Of a DNA stretch of 64,000 nt, positions 37,476 through 49,560 are shown piece after piece. The stretch is taken from positions 35,008,501 through 35,072,500 of the forward strand of contig NC_065539.1 of assembly GCF_932294415.1 (NCBI RefSeq). The letters run 5' to 3'. Position numbers and translations under genes: made by a program. Position 1 is the stretch's first letter; the number at the start of each line of letters is the position of its first letter. Under the pieces are notes generated by a model. It ran no database searches, was not told where the DNA came from, and saw only the letters and a program-made list of their open reading frames with translations. This DNA is from Quercus robur (Eukaryota > Streptophyta > Magnoliopsida > Fagales > Fagaceae).

Positions 37476-40400
37476 GCCGACTTGGTGAGATCAAAAAGAC
37501 CCAACGTTTTGTTTCTTATGGAGACGAAATTGTCAGTAACTGAGATGATTCCGATTAGAGATGAATTAGGGTATCGTTCTATGCTTGCGGTACCAAGTCT
37601 GAGACGGAGTGGGGGTCTGGCTCTCCTTTGGAAGGATGACATTTTGGTAGATACTCAGACCTATTCTCTTAATCATATTGATGCAAAAATCCTGGTTTCT
37701 CCACAGGTAGAATGGCGCTTGACTGGTGTGTATGGCCATCCAGAGGAACAGAGGAAGAAGGAAACCTGGGCTTTATTGCGGCATCTCCATTCTAGGGCCT
37801 CCATGCCGTGGATTTGCATTGGCGATTTTAATGAAATCTTGTCATCTGATGAAAAAAGTGGTGGTGTGCCTAAGTCACTGGGTCCTATGCAGGATTTTCA
37901 AAGCACCTTGTTGCATTGTGATCTAGTAGACTTGGGATACCAGGGGTACAAATATACTTGGCGGAACGGCAGGCCAGTAAACATGTTTGTGGAGGAGCGG
38001 TTGGATAGAGCTTGTGCGAACCCGAAATGGAGAGAGATGTTTCCGACTGCTAAAGTTAGACATCTAACGGCCTCTTACTCTGACCATGACCCTATTTTAC
38101 TCGAAACAGAGTTTGCTCCGTTGAGGCGCAGGCGAAGGAGGATCCAAAGGTTTGAAGAAAAGTGGGTGGCCCACGGGGAATGTGAAGAGCAGATAAGAAG
38201 ATCGTGGACCCAGTCCCACCCAATTGGGAGTCCAATGTTTTGTCTCTTCGAAAAGATCAAGAAGTGTCGCATGGACCTTGTGCAGTGGAGCAGGGGTGCT
38301 TTCGGAAATACCCGAGAGCGTCTTAGTGCCAAGCAACAAGAGCTGCAACAGTTGGTTCATTCCAACTATGGAGGTAATATGGAACGTATTAACCAGACAA
38401 AGAGAGAAGTCAATGAACTCATGCATAAGGAAGAGGTTTTTTGGCGACAACGATCTCGAGCTATATGGCTCCCTGTTGGCGACAAAAATACTAGATTTTT
38501 CCACCAGCGTGCAAGCCAACGAAGACAAAAAAACCAGGTTGAAGGCTTGGTTGATTCGGATGGATTGTGGCAAACAGAGGAAACTAAAGTGGCAGATATT
38601 GCAGTGGACTATTATCAGACTCTCTTCACAGCATCCGCAACTACTCATATGACCGAAGTGGTGGACAAGGTAGACAGGGTTGTGACAGATGATATGCGAC
38701 GCACACTGATGCTCCCTTACACTGAAGAGGAGGTAAGAGTAGCCCTTTTCCAAATGCATCCATCCAAGTCCCCTGGCCCCGACGGCATGTCACCATATTT
38801 TTTCCAGAAATTCTGGCACATCGTTGGCCCTGATGTCACGTCCGCTGTGTTGTCTGTTTTGTATTCTAGACGATGCCTACACAAAATGAACCTAGCCCAC
38901 ATAGTACTCATACCCAAAAAGAACAAACCTGAGCATATGAGTGAATATCGCCCCATCAGCCTTGCAAATGTGGTATCAAGGATGGTCTCAAAAGTCATAG
39001 CTAATCGTTTGAAGATGATCCTGCCAAATGTCATCTCAGATGCCCAAAGTGCTTTTGTGCCAAATAGACTTATCACCGATAATACCTCAGTGGCTTTTGA
39101 GATGTTACACCGTATGCGGAACCGACGGAAAGGGAAGATTGGGCACATGGCAGTGAAGTTAGACATTAGCAAAGCATACGATCGGGTCGAATGGAGCTTT
39201 CTCAGGCAAATAATGCTCAAGATAGGACTTCCTGTACAGTGGGTGGACATGGCCATGGAAACAGTACAAACGGCAACCTACTCGGTCCTCATCAATGGTG
39301 AGCCTCGAGGGCACATTACTCCGACCCGTGGAATCAAACAAGGTGACCCTCTTTCACCTTATCTCTTTTTGTTATGTGCTGAAGGTTTGTCCTCTATGTT
39401 GCGAAAAGCCACAGACACTAAAGAATTGCATGGCATCACCTCATGTCGGGGTGGAGTCCAAATATCACATCTCCTCTTCGCCGATGATAGCTTACTTTTC
39501 TGTGAAGCTACTCCAAGTGAATGCCATCGATTGTTGGATTTATTGGCTAAGTACGAGGCTGCCTCTGGACAGGCCATAAATCGCCAAAAGACATCCCTTT
39601 TCTTTAGCCGAAATACAAGGAATGAGGTGAAGGAAGAGATTCGAGGTTTGATGGGTGCGCAAATTATGACTGGCTGTGAGAAGTATTTGGGGCTGCCAAT
39701 GGTAGGAGGAAAGTCCAAAGTGTCCACTTTCAGAGAACTACAAGAGAAAGTCACCAAAAGGGTCATGGGATGGAAGGAGAAGCATATCTCAAAGGCGGGT
39801 AGAGAAGTGCTGATCAAAACTGTCGCCCAAGCGATTCCCACCTACTCGATGAGCCTTTTCAAAATTCCCAAAACAGTCTGTGATGGTATAAACTCTGCTC
39901 TATCCAAGTATTGGTGGGGTCAAACTAGGGAGGAGAAGAAAATACATTGGATTAATTGGGGAAGGTTGTGCACATCGAAAAGGAAGGGCGGAATGGGGTT
40001 TCGGGACATCCATGCCTTTAACTTGGCTATGTTGGCGAAGCAGGCATGGCGACTGCTACATGAAACGCACTCACTGTTTTACCGTGTGTACAAAGCTCGA
40101 TATTTTCCCTCATGCTCTTTTATGGATGCGGAATTGGGAGCAAGCCCATCGGTAGTGTGGAGGAGTCTATTACAAGCACGTGAGGTGATTAGGGAAGGTT
40201 CTATATGGCAGATGGGTAATGGACAAACGATAGGTATTAATACCCATAGGTGGCTGCCTCGACCACCAACCTTTAATAATGGAGCAGATAAAAGCTTGAA
40301 AGTGGCTGACCTCATTGATGCAACTACAAACCAGTGGGATCGAGCTAAGGTGCATGCCATTTTTGCCCCGGGTACAAGGGAGGATATCCTACAGCTCAAG

Positions 40401-41245
40401 CTAGGTAATATGACCTTGAGGGACAGACTGATATGGAAGGAAAATAAGGCAAAAAAGTTCTCAGTGAAAACGGCCTATCAGGTGGCTCTTCGACTCCACC
40501 ACCCACAATCAGGAGAGCACTCCCAAGCTAGATTGGATCAGAAGATGTGGAAAAAGATATGGGCTATAAACGTCCCTCCCAAGGTACGGACTTTTATTTG
40601 GCGTGCATGCTCTAATATCCTGCCTACCAAAGCAAATCTACTCCAAAAGAAGGTGCAGGTGGACCCCACTTGTTTTGTGTGTGGACAGCATGAAGAAACA
40701 ACGGGACATATATTGTGGGAATGCCCTCTAGCTCGTAACGTGTGGGCACTGGTTAGGGGTAAGGTTCAGAAGACAAGCTCCTGGATGCCAAGCTTCTTCC
40801 TTCTTACGAGACAGATGATGGAGAGACTATCAGGGAATGAATTTGAGCTATGGGCTATGATTGCATGGGCACTCTGGAATGCACGAAACCGTATACACTT
40901 CCAAAACACACAGACCCATCCAACTGAGATCCTCAAGCAAGCAACGGACCTGCTGATGGACTACCAGAACCTTGTTCGAGATCTTGTGCAACGGCAGAAG
41001 GCACGATGACTCTTATAGTTTTTTATCAAGGACTTTGGTAGTTTGTAAGGACTGGTGTTATTTTATTCTTTCTCTTGTACTGATTGGGCTTGTAGAAGGG
41101 GTAGGCCACGATGCATGGCTTGCATGGCTTTGTGTATTACAGCTCATCAGCCAAGTCTATATTTGTATACTCTTATTTTTCTTTTGTTTAATATACTTCT
41201 ATCTTTGACGTCAAAAAAAAAATAAAAAAAAAATAATAATATTTA
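37476..41245 (+). mobile_element. LINE retrotransposon (5'-truncated or mutated)
   Basis: Includes the 1175-codon ORF2, a 3' UTR of about 200 bp and an A-rich tail at 41212-41239 (AAAAAAAAAATAAAAAAAAA). It inserted into an older LINE of opposite orientation. AATAAT-rich sequence on both sides may be the target duplication, but I could not define it. Confidence 0.75.
37482..41009 (+). CDS. LINE (L1-type) ORF2: endonuclease and reverse transcriptase, 1175 aa
   Basis: Non-LTR retrotransposon polyprotein that nicks target DNA and reverse-transcribes its RNA. An apurinic-type endonuclease covers about residues 1-215 (METK at 13-16, IGDFNEI near 110, SDHDPIL near 200). The reverse transcriptase lies at about 470-740 (SEYRPISL, FADD at 666-669). 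A zf-RVT domain lies near 1015-1100 (CFVCGQHEETTGHILWECP). The usual extreme N terminus of the endonuclease (the WNCRG region) is not in the ORF; the upstream frame has stops at about 37461-37470, so the copy is probably 5'-damaged. No C-terminal RNase H is seen. Otherwise the long frame is intact, implying recent insertion. Confidence 0.9.
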   Translation: MVRSKRPNVLFLMETKLSVTEMIPIRDELGYRSMLAVPSLRRSGGLALLWKDDILVDTQTYSLNHIDAKILVSPQVEWRLTGVYGHPEEQRKKETWALLRHLHSRASMPWICIGDFNEILSSDEKSGGVPKSLGPMQDFQSTLLHCDLVDLGYQGYKYTWRNGRPVNMFVEERLDRACANPKWREMFPTAKVRHLTASYSDHDPILLETEFAPLRRRRRRIQRFEEKWVAHGECEEQIRRSWTQSHPIGSPMFCLFEKIKKCRMDLVQWSRGAFGNTRERLSAKQQELQQLVHSNYGGNMERINQTKREVNELMHKEEVFWRQRSRAIWLPVGDKNTRFFHQRASQRRQKNQVEGLVDSDGLWQTEETKVADIAVDYYQTLFTASATTHMTEVVDKVDRVVTDDMRRTLMLPYTEEEVRVALFQMHPSKSPGPDGMSPYFFQKFWHIVGPDVTSAVLSVLYSRRCLHKMNLAHIVLIPKKNKPEHMSEYRPISLANVVSRMVSKVIANRLKMILPNVISDAQSAFVPNRLITDNTSVAFEMLHRMRNRRKGKIGHMAVKLDISKAYDRVEWSFLRQIMLKIGLPVQWVDMAMETVQTATYSVLINGEPRGHITPTRGIKQGDPLSPYLFLLCAEGLSSMLRKATDTKELHGITSCRGGVQISHLLFADDSLLFCEATPSECHRLLDLLAKYEAASGQAINRQKTSLFFSRNTRNEVKEEIRGLMGAQIMTGCEKYLGLPMVGGKSKVSTFRELQEKVTKRVMGWKEKHISKAGREVLIKTVAQAIPTYSMSLFKIPKTVCDGINSALSKYWWGQTREEKKIHWINWGRLCTSKRKGGMGFRDIHAFNLAMLAKQAWRLLHETHSLFYRVYKARYFPSCSFMDAELGASPSVVWRSLLQAREVIREGSIWQMGNGQTIGINTHRWLPRPPTFNNGADKSLKVADLIDATTNQWDRAKVHAIFAPGTREDILQLKLGNMTLRDRLIWKENKAKKFSVKTAYQVALRLHHPQSGEHSQARLDQKMWKKIWAINVPPKVRTFIWRACSNILPTKANLLQKKVQVDPTCFVCGQHEETTGHILWECPLARNVWALVRGKVQKTSSWMPSFFLLTRQMMERLSGNEFELWAMIAWALWNARNRIHFQNTQTHPTEILKQATDLLMDYQNLVRDLVQRQKAR

Positions 41246-41289
41246 TTCTTAGCGTTCCAAATATATGGCTCATATAACATAGCCCATAT
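41246..41289 (-). mobile_element. Fragment of the older minus-strand LINE (left of CACTA)
   Basis: Minus-strand translation gives IWAMLYEPYIWNAKNKYY, matching the C-terminal region of LINE ORF2 (compare WAMIAWALWNARN in the adjacent plus-strand LINE). It continues across the CACTA insertion into 49611-49960. Confidence 0.6.
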
Positions 41290-42144
41290 CTACAAGAAAA
41301 GAGTCTACTAGCGAGGCTAAAATGCCATCGCAAAAATTCAAATATCGTCGCAAAAAACTATTAGCGAGGGCATGTGGCCTTCGAAAGCCGTCGTATTTGC
41401 TGTTGTTACTAAAAGAGATTTTGCGACCATGCCTTCACAACAACTTCTTTTTAACGAGGGCGAGTAGTCGTCGTTAACAACTATTTGTGAGGACCTTTAT
41501 ACCCTCGCAATTAGTTTTTTGTAAATTTCAAATTAACGACATACTTTTTAGAGACAAATAATGCCATCGCTAAAATTTATTTGTGAAGGCTTTTAACCCC
41601 TCGTAATTAGTTAGGAATAATAGTGACAACATTTAGCTATCACTTAAAATGTTTTTGCAATGTGTTAAGTGACATCGCTGTTCTATACATTGCGAGGGAC
41701 TTTGTTGTCATTATAAAATTATTTATGACCAAATTTTTACGTCATCAGTGATAATATTTTATATAATTTTTGAAATATTTTATTATTTATTTATTTTTAA
41801 TTATTTTATATAATTTTTTTTAACTATAATGTTTTGATAGTATAATAATTACTAAAAATTGATCAATTGAAAGATAAAAATTCATATAAGTTCAAACTTT
41901 AAAATATAGAATATACAAAGAAATCCTGAAATTAAACCTTGTTTTAAACTTAAACAACTAGAATTATGACAAGATCTATACTAGTCTTCCTACAAATGAG
42001 GGGAAGCTCCATACAAAAAGCATGTGATCTTACTATTTAATACAAAAGAAAGCCTATCTAGATCAGGTCCCTATGTATGCTAAATGAGGGGAAGCTCCAT
42101 ACAGTTGATCCCATGTTTGTGAAGTTTCAAAAGCATCAAGTTAC

Positions 42145-43050
42145 CTACAAATCACTTGACAAGTCCTTCGCAATGTCTTCAGAGAGCTTTTTCTCCTGCA
42201 TGAAAAGCAAAGCAAAGGACTTTTAAAGAAGAGAGTGGGGGTTGGACTCAAAAAAGCAATTACTGGAGAGTGAAAAAAACAGGGCAGGGGATTAAGGGAT
42301 TCAAACCTTCTCAAGTTTTTTGCAGGCTTTGAAAGCATCTCTTCTTATGTTCCTCAATGCCACCTATAAACAGTTTAGGGGAAGGTGGTATTCAAGAGGA
42401 CAAATTTAGTGACTTTAACATAGCCTATGTATTGGTCTATAACCAAAGATTAATAAACATATACATTTTTAGAATATGTGCACTTTGGTAAAGTGTACAA
42501 TGCCATGTCAAATACAGACATTGGATGAATTCCCATGTGTTTCAAGAAAGTTACAAACCCAAAAAAAATGTTACAGGCCAATTATGTCTGACTTCTCAAC
42601 CCCAAAAAATAGTGTCACTTAGGTGACACTCTTTTTGCATTTTTAACATATTTTTCATTACTTATCCCCCCCCCCAAAAAAAAGGTTTCAGGCAAGTGAA
42701 GACAGGAGGAGAAGGCAGAAGAAGGGGAACAACATAAACATGAATTAGAGGCATTTCATGAGATCTGATTTGTTCTGACAACACTACGCATATCCACCTA
42801 AGCCCAATTTTAATACTAATGAATTTACTAAAAACAGCGGCAGGTTTTTGTTTTAAATTGTCCAGAGATAATGCCACTGTACCTTCCCTTCTTCAGCCAG
42901 TTTAGCTACTATTTTTAAGAATTCCTGCAATGATTAAAATAAAATAAATTAATAAAAAGAAAAGAAAAAAAGAAGAAGTGGAAGTTCTTTGTAAGCATGC
43001 TTTAAGGAACTTCACTTCATAGTGCACATCTTCAAAAAGAAATGTGTGTC

Positions 43051-43088
<38 letters not shown>

Positions 43089-44227
43089 TTAATTTATATC
43101 AAATTACAGAAAGTAGAATTTCTTTCATCAATTACTACTAACCACCATTATTTTCAAGAATATAAAGCATTTTTTGCATTTAAATTCATTATAAATAATT
43201 ATTAAGGATACATAAACATATCACAAAACAAGTGCTAAACCGAGAAAAGTTTTAGAAGAACTAAACCTTTGAAGCAGAACAGTAGAGCAGGCCTCATGTG
43301 ATTAATTCCAAACAACTAACATAAAGCTCAAGTCATGACTCATGACAAAGTACAGAAAGTCTAAATATAACTCAATCATCTAACTCATTTCAAAGTATGG
43401 TACTTGAAGTTAATGTACATGCAAAGAGAACATTATATGTTAGATGCAAAAATGTCGTGTAGGTGAGACAGTAAGTATATTGAGCTCCAAGGAGCAACAC
43501 AAGATAGAATGAATTGACTGCAGTATAGCACCAACATCCAGGAAAAATCAGAAGAACAAAGAGGTAAAAGTAATATTTCAGCTGAGATTTCATATTAATT
43601 GGATATAGAAAATAGACTTATGGGCCTATGGCATAAAAAGACATAGAATTACATGCAAAGGGATCAAAGCCAACAAACTATACCTTCCTCCTTTATGATG
43701 TAAGTTGAGGGAGAGTCAATCTTATCACTTCTCCATCGTTGTTTGGAGTCATACCAAGATCAGAGCCCACTATGGCCTTTTCTATAGCCTTTAAGCTGAC
43801 AAACATAACATATCAAAAAGTAAAATAGATTGTCAAAGAGAGATCATATGAAAGATTTCATGGGCCATTCCTGCAATGCAAGATGTCAATGCTCTATAAC
43901 TCAAAATAATTGGACAATTGGATCACCTTTGGTTGTCAAAAATTTATGGAAGATTCACTAGCATATTAATTTACAAGAATCAGAGAAAATTTTAGTCTTT
44001 GTTCTTACTTACTAGTATACATGTATTTATCACATAAAATTAAATGGAGAATGTTTCGATCTTCCTCAACAACCATTTTATGTCCTTTAGTTTATAGAAT
44101 ACCTGGATTTGTCGTACGGCTGAACCAAGAGAGAATTTGCATCGGGAGTATTGATTTGAGCTATGCTCTTCAAGCTAACTGGACTTCAATAATATTCCCC
44201 CTAGAAAAGCATTGGGTTATAGCTAAT
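42145..44227 (-). pseudogene. Captured fragment of plastid ribosome recycling factor gene (RRF)
   Basis: Five exon-like blocks keep splice sites and order: 44227-44103 (PVSLKSIAQINTPDANSLLV), 43795-43684 ([24 protein letters not shown]), 42924-42883 (EFLKIVAKLAEEGK), 42363-42307 (VALRNIRRDAFKACKKLEK), 42195-42145 (EKKLSEDIAKDLSSDL). RRF splits post-termination ribosomes. The copy is broken: two stops and a short deletion in the first block, TAA in place of Asp before RRK, and TAG in place of the Gln after SSDL. The N-terminal exons and the C-terminal helix are missing. It lies wholly inside the CACTA element, so it was probably captured. Confidence 0.85.
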
Positions 44228-45796
44228 CTAAAATAAAGGTAATTACTTAACCATTAATAAATTACAAGTGATGATTTTGCACTTCTGCAACCTTTTTTGC
44301 AAAAGTCACCTCCTTTTTTTATAGAACCACATACGCAAACTTATGATTTTTTTTTTTTTTTTTAAAGTTGAACCCAAAATACTATGTCATATTAAGCAAT
44401 GGATGAGGTGGCTCCCCCATACATTTGTTTCTGAAAAGCTCCCATTGATTGCCACTTACAAGAGAAATTATCCTATATGCAAAAATGACAACTATTGCAA
44501 AACTAAACCACCAAAAACTATTGCAATGCTAGAATCAGCTTGAAATTTTGGAACTTCTCCTCATTTGAGATTTTTTTTTTTTTTTTTTTGATAAGTACAT
44601 TTGAGAGAATATATATATTAAATTAACAAAAAAAAGGAAGAAGAAGAAGAAGAGAAATGAAAGCAATTGATGCTACAGATTTGTAGTAAATACCCATAGC
44701 AATAAAAACCTATCTGATTTTAAACCTGAAAAACTATTTCCTGTAGAGGAATGATTGCTTCTAGTGTTGTTTGACAAACAACATGTGGGCACTCGAAACA
44801 TCAAACAAAAAAAGATAATATTGTTAAACTCTGTATGTTATGACATTGATAAGAATAAGAAAAAAAATAAAATAAAAGAACAACATAATAAATCTACGGT
44901 AATTGATAGTTGATAATGATGATGAGAATAAATAAAAGTTGAAATGAAAAGTATTAGGGTATGTTTCAGAGAAGATGACAATGCTGTTTTTCAACTTACC
45001 TGAACAACCTGAAATCGATTGGGCTGTGAGGGGCTTTACAAGTCGGTGGTGGCTGGGGATTGTGACTTCGGCGTGATGGAAGACAGAGCAGATCAATGGC
45101 GAGGGGTGGCGGCGTGAGGGGAGAGAGAAGTGGGAAATGAAAAGAAAGAAGGAAGAGAAACACGCTGAATCAACAAAAGAAGAAAAAAAAAAGGGGAAAA
45201 AAGTGGGAAATGAAAAATTGGGGGAAACTTTTTGCGGGAAGAAAAAAAAATCTGGGGGGAGAGCTTGTCCTATTGAGGTTTTTTTTTTTTTTTTTTTTTT
45301 TTTGATAAGGCTATATAATTAGAGTTTTCTTTAATAATAATAATAATAATAAAGCTTAAGTAATAAAATAATGAATTTTAGGGAGTACAAATTGAAGGAT
45401 CTAAAGGCCATGGCGATGTACAAGTCAAAGGAGCAAGAGCTTCGAATGAATATTTTGGGAAAAAAAAGTTTATGCGTGTGAGAAATTGTGTGAAGGATAA
45501 AAAAAAATGGGGAAAATTTAACTTTTAGGATAAAAAAAAAATGTTTTGTCTAATAACTATTGCAATGGGTTATAAAAATATTGCTATAGACTAGTAAAAA
45601 TTTCACATCAACATTTAAATAAATAATAAATCACATAAAAATTTTTAAAAAAAATCAATTTCTAAAATTTTAAAAAATAAAATAAGATAATTAAATTAAT
45701 TTTTTATTCCTTTCATTATTATTAATTTTTTGGAAGAAAATGTTTATGTTCTTTGTGTTCTTCAAAATATATAACTTATATTCTTAGATCAATAGC

Positions 45797-47400
45797 AATC
45801 AAACGGTTGGATTTAGAGAAAGACGCGGTCAAAGTTTAGTCAAAGTTGGTCAAACCCAATCAAACTTAATAAATGGTTTTGAGACCACTCTTGGTGAAAT
45901 TCATATTCAAATCTTGATCAATAGGATTGAAGAGTATGGCGACATACTGGTGTTGGTGAAATTTGAGACCAATTGGATAGTCAGATTGAGTAAACATAAC
46001 CATACAAGTATATGGCACATGTCTATCATGCGTCATACTTAGATTTGAAATCTAACTATTAGATTTGAAGAGTATAATGAAAGGTTAATTCTAGTAAATT
46101 ATGGTCACAATCAAACGATTTGATTTAGAGAAATGCGTGGTCAAAATTTAGTTAAAGTTGGTTAAACTCGATCAAACTTAATAAATGGTCCCGATACCAT
46201 TGGGCTTGGTGACATTCATATTCAAATCTTGGTCATTAGGATTGAAGAGTATGGTGACATATTGATGTTGGTAAAATTTGAGACAAATTGGATGGTCAGA
46301 TTGAGAGAATATATATAGCCATATAAGTACACAACACATGTCCATCACGTGTCATTCTTAGATTTGAAATCTAACTGTTGGATTTGAAGAGTGTAATGAA
46401 AGGTTCATTTTGGTAAATTATGGTCACAATTAAACGGTTGGATTTATAGAAAGACGTAGTCAAAATTTAGTCAAAGTTGGTCAAACCCGATCAAACTTAA
46501 TACATGGTCCCTGTGAGGGCTAGTTAGTCACTAAAATTATTAAAGTCAAGTTAATTGGGCCTGTGGCCCATCCGATGACGTAAAGCTGTCCGAGGAGGCC
46601 ATATCAGGTTGTTGGGGTAACCAAATGAAAGGAAGAGTAAATATCACCTAAGGTGAGTTCAGTATTCGTCCGAGGACAAAATCCTTCTTGGTAATATGAG
46701 TCCAAGGTCGACCAGACTGTCACCTTATTACAAACGTACTTCGGAGCTACGTCACCACTAAAAATGGGATAAGGGACCAATGGTAAGAAAGAGAAGACAA
46801 ACAAATATCTATAATAATAGCTGCCTTCGCATTAATTGCCTCTCAACCAACTCTCTGCCCGCATTAATGTGGAGGTGATGCCTGAGCAGTGATGAAGCAG
46901 CCTTACAGCTGGTAGTAGGAAGTTCCAGAAGGTGTTAGATGGGACAGAATGAGATCCCATGAACCCAACTTTCACGTGTGTGGTGAAGATGATATGAAGA
47001 GGGCAATATATAACATGAAAAAAAGCATTGAGAAAAGGGGATCGGAACATCAGAAAACAAAGAGTACTCGGAAGAAAGCCTTAACAACAAAAAAGCTAAA
47101 CTTGTTTCAAAAGAAAAAATTAATTGTTATATCAGTGCTAATTCATCTATAAACGTGTGGTTTAATCGTTTTTCTTTTAGAGTTAACTTAGTTCTTGGAT
47201 ACCCACGCTCTACAAATTTTATTATTTGGGCCTGTAACATACGAACCCAATACCAGTTTGGGGTCGTTACAAATTGAGTCCTTACAGTCCCGATACTACT
47301 GGACTTGGTGAAATTCATATTCAAATCTTGATCATTAGGATTGAAGAGTATGGTGACATATTGGTATTGGTAAAATTTGAGACCAATTGGATGGTCAGAA
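45797..47400. repeat. Tandem repeat, unit about 315 bp (three copies, third split by a solo LTR)
   Basis: Units start near 45797, 46108 and 46427 with ATYAAACGGTTGGATTTA, and contain GTCAAAGTTGGTCAAAC and GATTGAAGAGTATGGYGACAT. The third is interrupted at 46512-47287 and resumes at 47288. Inside the CACTA element. Confidence 0.85.
46512..47287. mobile_element. Solo LTR, 776 bp
   Basis: TGTGAGGGCTAG...GAGTCCTTACA with a perfect 5-bp duplication GTCCC at 46507-46511 and 47288-47292. Its removal restores the tandem-repeat unit (TGGTCCCGATAC). It differs from the 23305 solo LTR and the LARD LTRs apart from scattered motifs. Confidence 0.88.
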
Positions 47401-48650
47401 TTCACATCGAATTAAGAAATATAAGGTTGGGTTCAAGTTACACCCGATGTAACTCTAAAAAATATTACACCACCCAATAACTTATTATTAAATTCATATT
47501 TTAAAAATCTAACCATTGGATTACGTGTTCTATATGTTCTTAACATGTATGCCAATTTCATTGCCAATCGGATGTAATTTACCATTTGATATTTAAACTC
47601 ATATTTTATGCATTATTTTAAACTACAAAAACTTAAATTTAGACAATTGATTAATGACATGACTATTAATTTTTGATCACCTTGAAATTTTGTAAGTATG
47701 AAAAATATATGAAAATAATGTAATCTAACGGTAGATTTGTCAAAATTCATATCGAATTGAGAAATATAGAGTTGGATTCGAGTTACACCTGACGTAACTC
47801 TAAAAAATGTTACACCACCCAATAATTTATTATTGAATTCATATTTTGGAAATCCAACCGTTGGATTACATGTTCTATATAGGCTTAACATGCATGCCAA
47901 TTTTCATGCCAATTGGATGTAATTTACTATTTGATCTACAAACTCATATTTTATGCATTATTTTAAACTACTAAAACTTGAATCTAGACAATTAATTGAT
48001 GAAATGACTATTAATCTTTGATCACCTTGAAATTTTGTAAGTATGAAAAATATATGAAGATAATGTAATCTGACGGTAGATTTGTCAAAATTCACATCGA
48101 ATTAAGAAATATAAGGTTGGGTTCAAATTACACCTAACATAACTCTAAAAAATGGTACACCACCCAATAACTTATTATTGAATTCATATTTTGAAAATTC
48201 AATTGTTGGATTTCATGCTCTATATGTTCTTAACATGCATGCCAATTTTCATGCCAATCGGATGTAATTTACTGTTTGATCTATAAATTCATCTTTTATG
48301 CATTATTTTAAACTATAAAAACTTGAATTTAAACATATGATTGATGACATGACAATTAATATTTGATCACCTTGAAATTTTATAAGCATGAACAATATAT
48401 GAAGATAATGTAATTTAACGGTAGATTTATCAAAATTCACATCGAATTAAGAAATATAGAATTTGGGTTCAAGTTACACGTGATGTAACTCTAAAAAATG
48501 ATACATCACCCAATAACTTATTATTGAATTCATATTTTGAAAATCCAACCATTGAATTACATGTTCTATATGTTCTTAACATGCATGTCAATTTTCTTGT
48601 CAATCAGATGTAATTTACCATTTGATCTATAAACTCATCTTTTATTTATT
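47400..48650. repeat. Tandem repeat, unit 345 bp, about 3.6 copies
   Basis: Units begin ATTCACATCGAATTAAG at 47400, 47745, 48090 and 48435, exactly 345 bp apart. Each contains GTAACTCTAAAAAATG, CACCCAATAACTTATTATT and TTTGATCACCTTGAAATTTT. AT-rich and noncoding; within the CACTA element. Confidence 0.92.
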
Positions 48651-48960
48651 ATTTTAATTAGAAGAGATTTTTATTCACTTGAGAGAGAGAGAGAGAGAGT
48701 ACAAAAGGCTGAAATTCTTGAATTTTAGGCTATCATTTTGAAGTTGAAAGTGCTATCATTTTTTTATGGGTACAATTATTTAGAAAAGAAGGACAGACCT
48801 TTATTATATAAGATGTATATAAAAGTTTTTTTTTAGATTGTAAACAAAAGGTTCATCTAAAGAATACAAAGTGCTATATGTTTATAAGTTTCTTTTTATA
48901 TTTTCTTTGAATTTTAGAATAACTTTTATCTCCAAAAAAAAATTAATATTTTAATGATTT

Positions 48961-49560
48961 TTTGTGAAGGTCAATCATGGCCCTTGCAAATAATTTAGTG
49001 TTAGTAAGGGCATATTTTTAACCCACACAAAAAATAAACTCTTTTCAAGAGATTTTTATTGTCCCTCGGAAATAATTTGGTGGGAACATTTTTCTCCAAA
49101 ATTTTTGGCATTTTAATGATTATTTGTGAAGGTCGATCCTAGCCCTTACAAATAATTTAGTGTTAGTAAGGGCATATTTTTAACCCACACAAAAAATAAA
49201 CTTTTTGCAAGGGATTTTTATTGTCCCTCGGAAATAATTTGGTGGGAACATTTCCCTTCAAAATTTTTGACACTTTAATGATTATTTGTGAAGGTCGATC
49301 CTAGCCCTAGCAAATAATTTAGTATTTGTGATGGTTTTTTTTTAACCATCACAAATAATATACTTTTTGCGAGAGATTTTTAATTGTCCCTCGCAAATAA
49401 TATGGAGGGAAAATTTCCCTCCAAAATATTAGTATTTGTGATGGCTATAACACATAATTGAGACAACTTTTCTTGTTGGTCACAAATATTTCACATTTTA
49501 CCAAGTATTTGCAAGGGTTTTATTTTGCCATCACAAATAAGATTTTTTGAGAGGGCTTTT
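48961..49560. repeat. CACTA subterminal repeats, 162-bp period
   Basis: TTTGTGAAGGTC recurs at 48961, 49123 and 49285, then a diverged copy at about 49433. Units contain CCCTCGSAAATAATTTGG and AACCCACACAAAAAATAAAC. They end just inside the right terminus of the CACTA element. Confidence 0.85.

Noticed and set aside
38097-39841. Minus-strand ORFs of 160-220 codons
   Set aside because: Antisense shadows of the LINE ORF2, whose endonuclease and reverse transcriptase motifs are on the plus strand.
44824-45096. Minus-strand ORF as a possible RRF transit-peptide exon
   Set aside because: It ends at a plausible donor (TCAG then GTAAG) but shows no similarity I can recognise to RRF N termini, so it was not added to the pseudogene.
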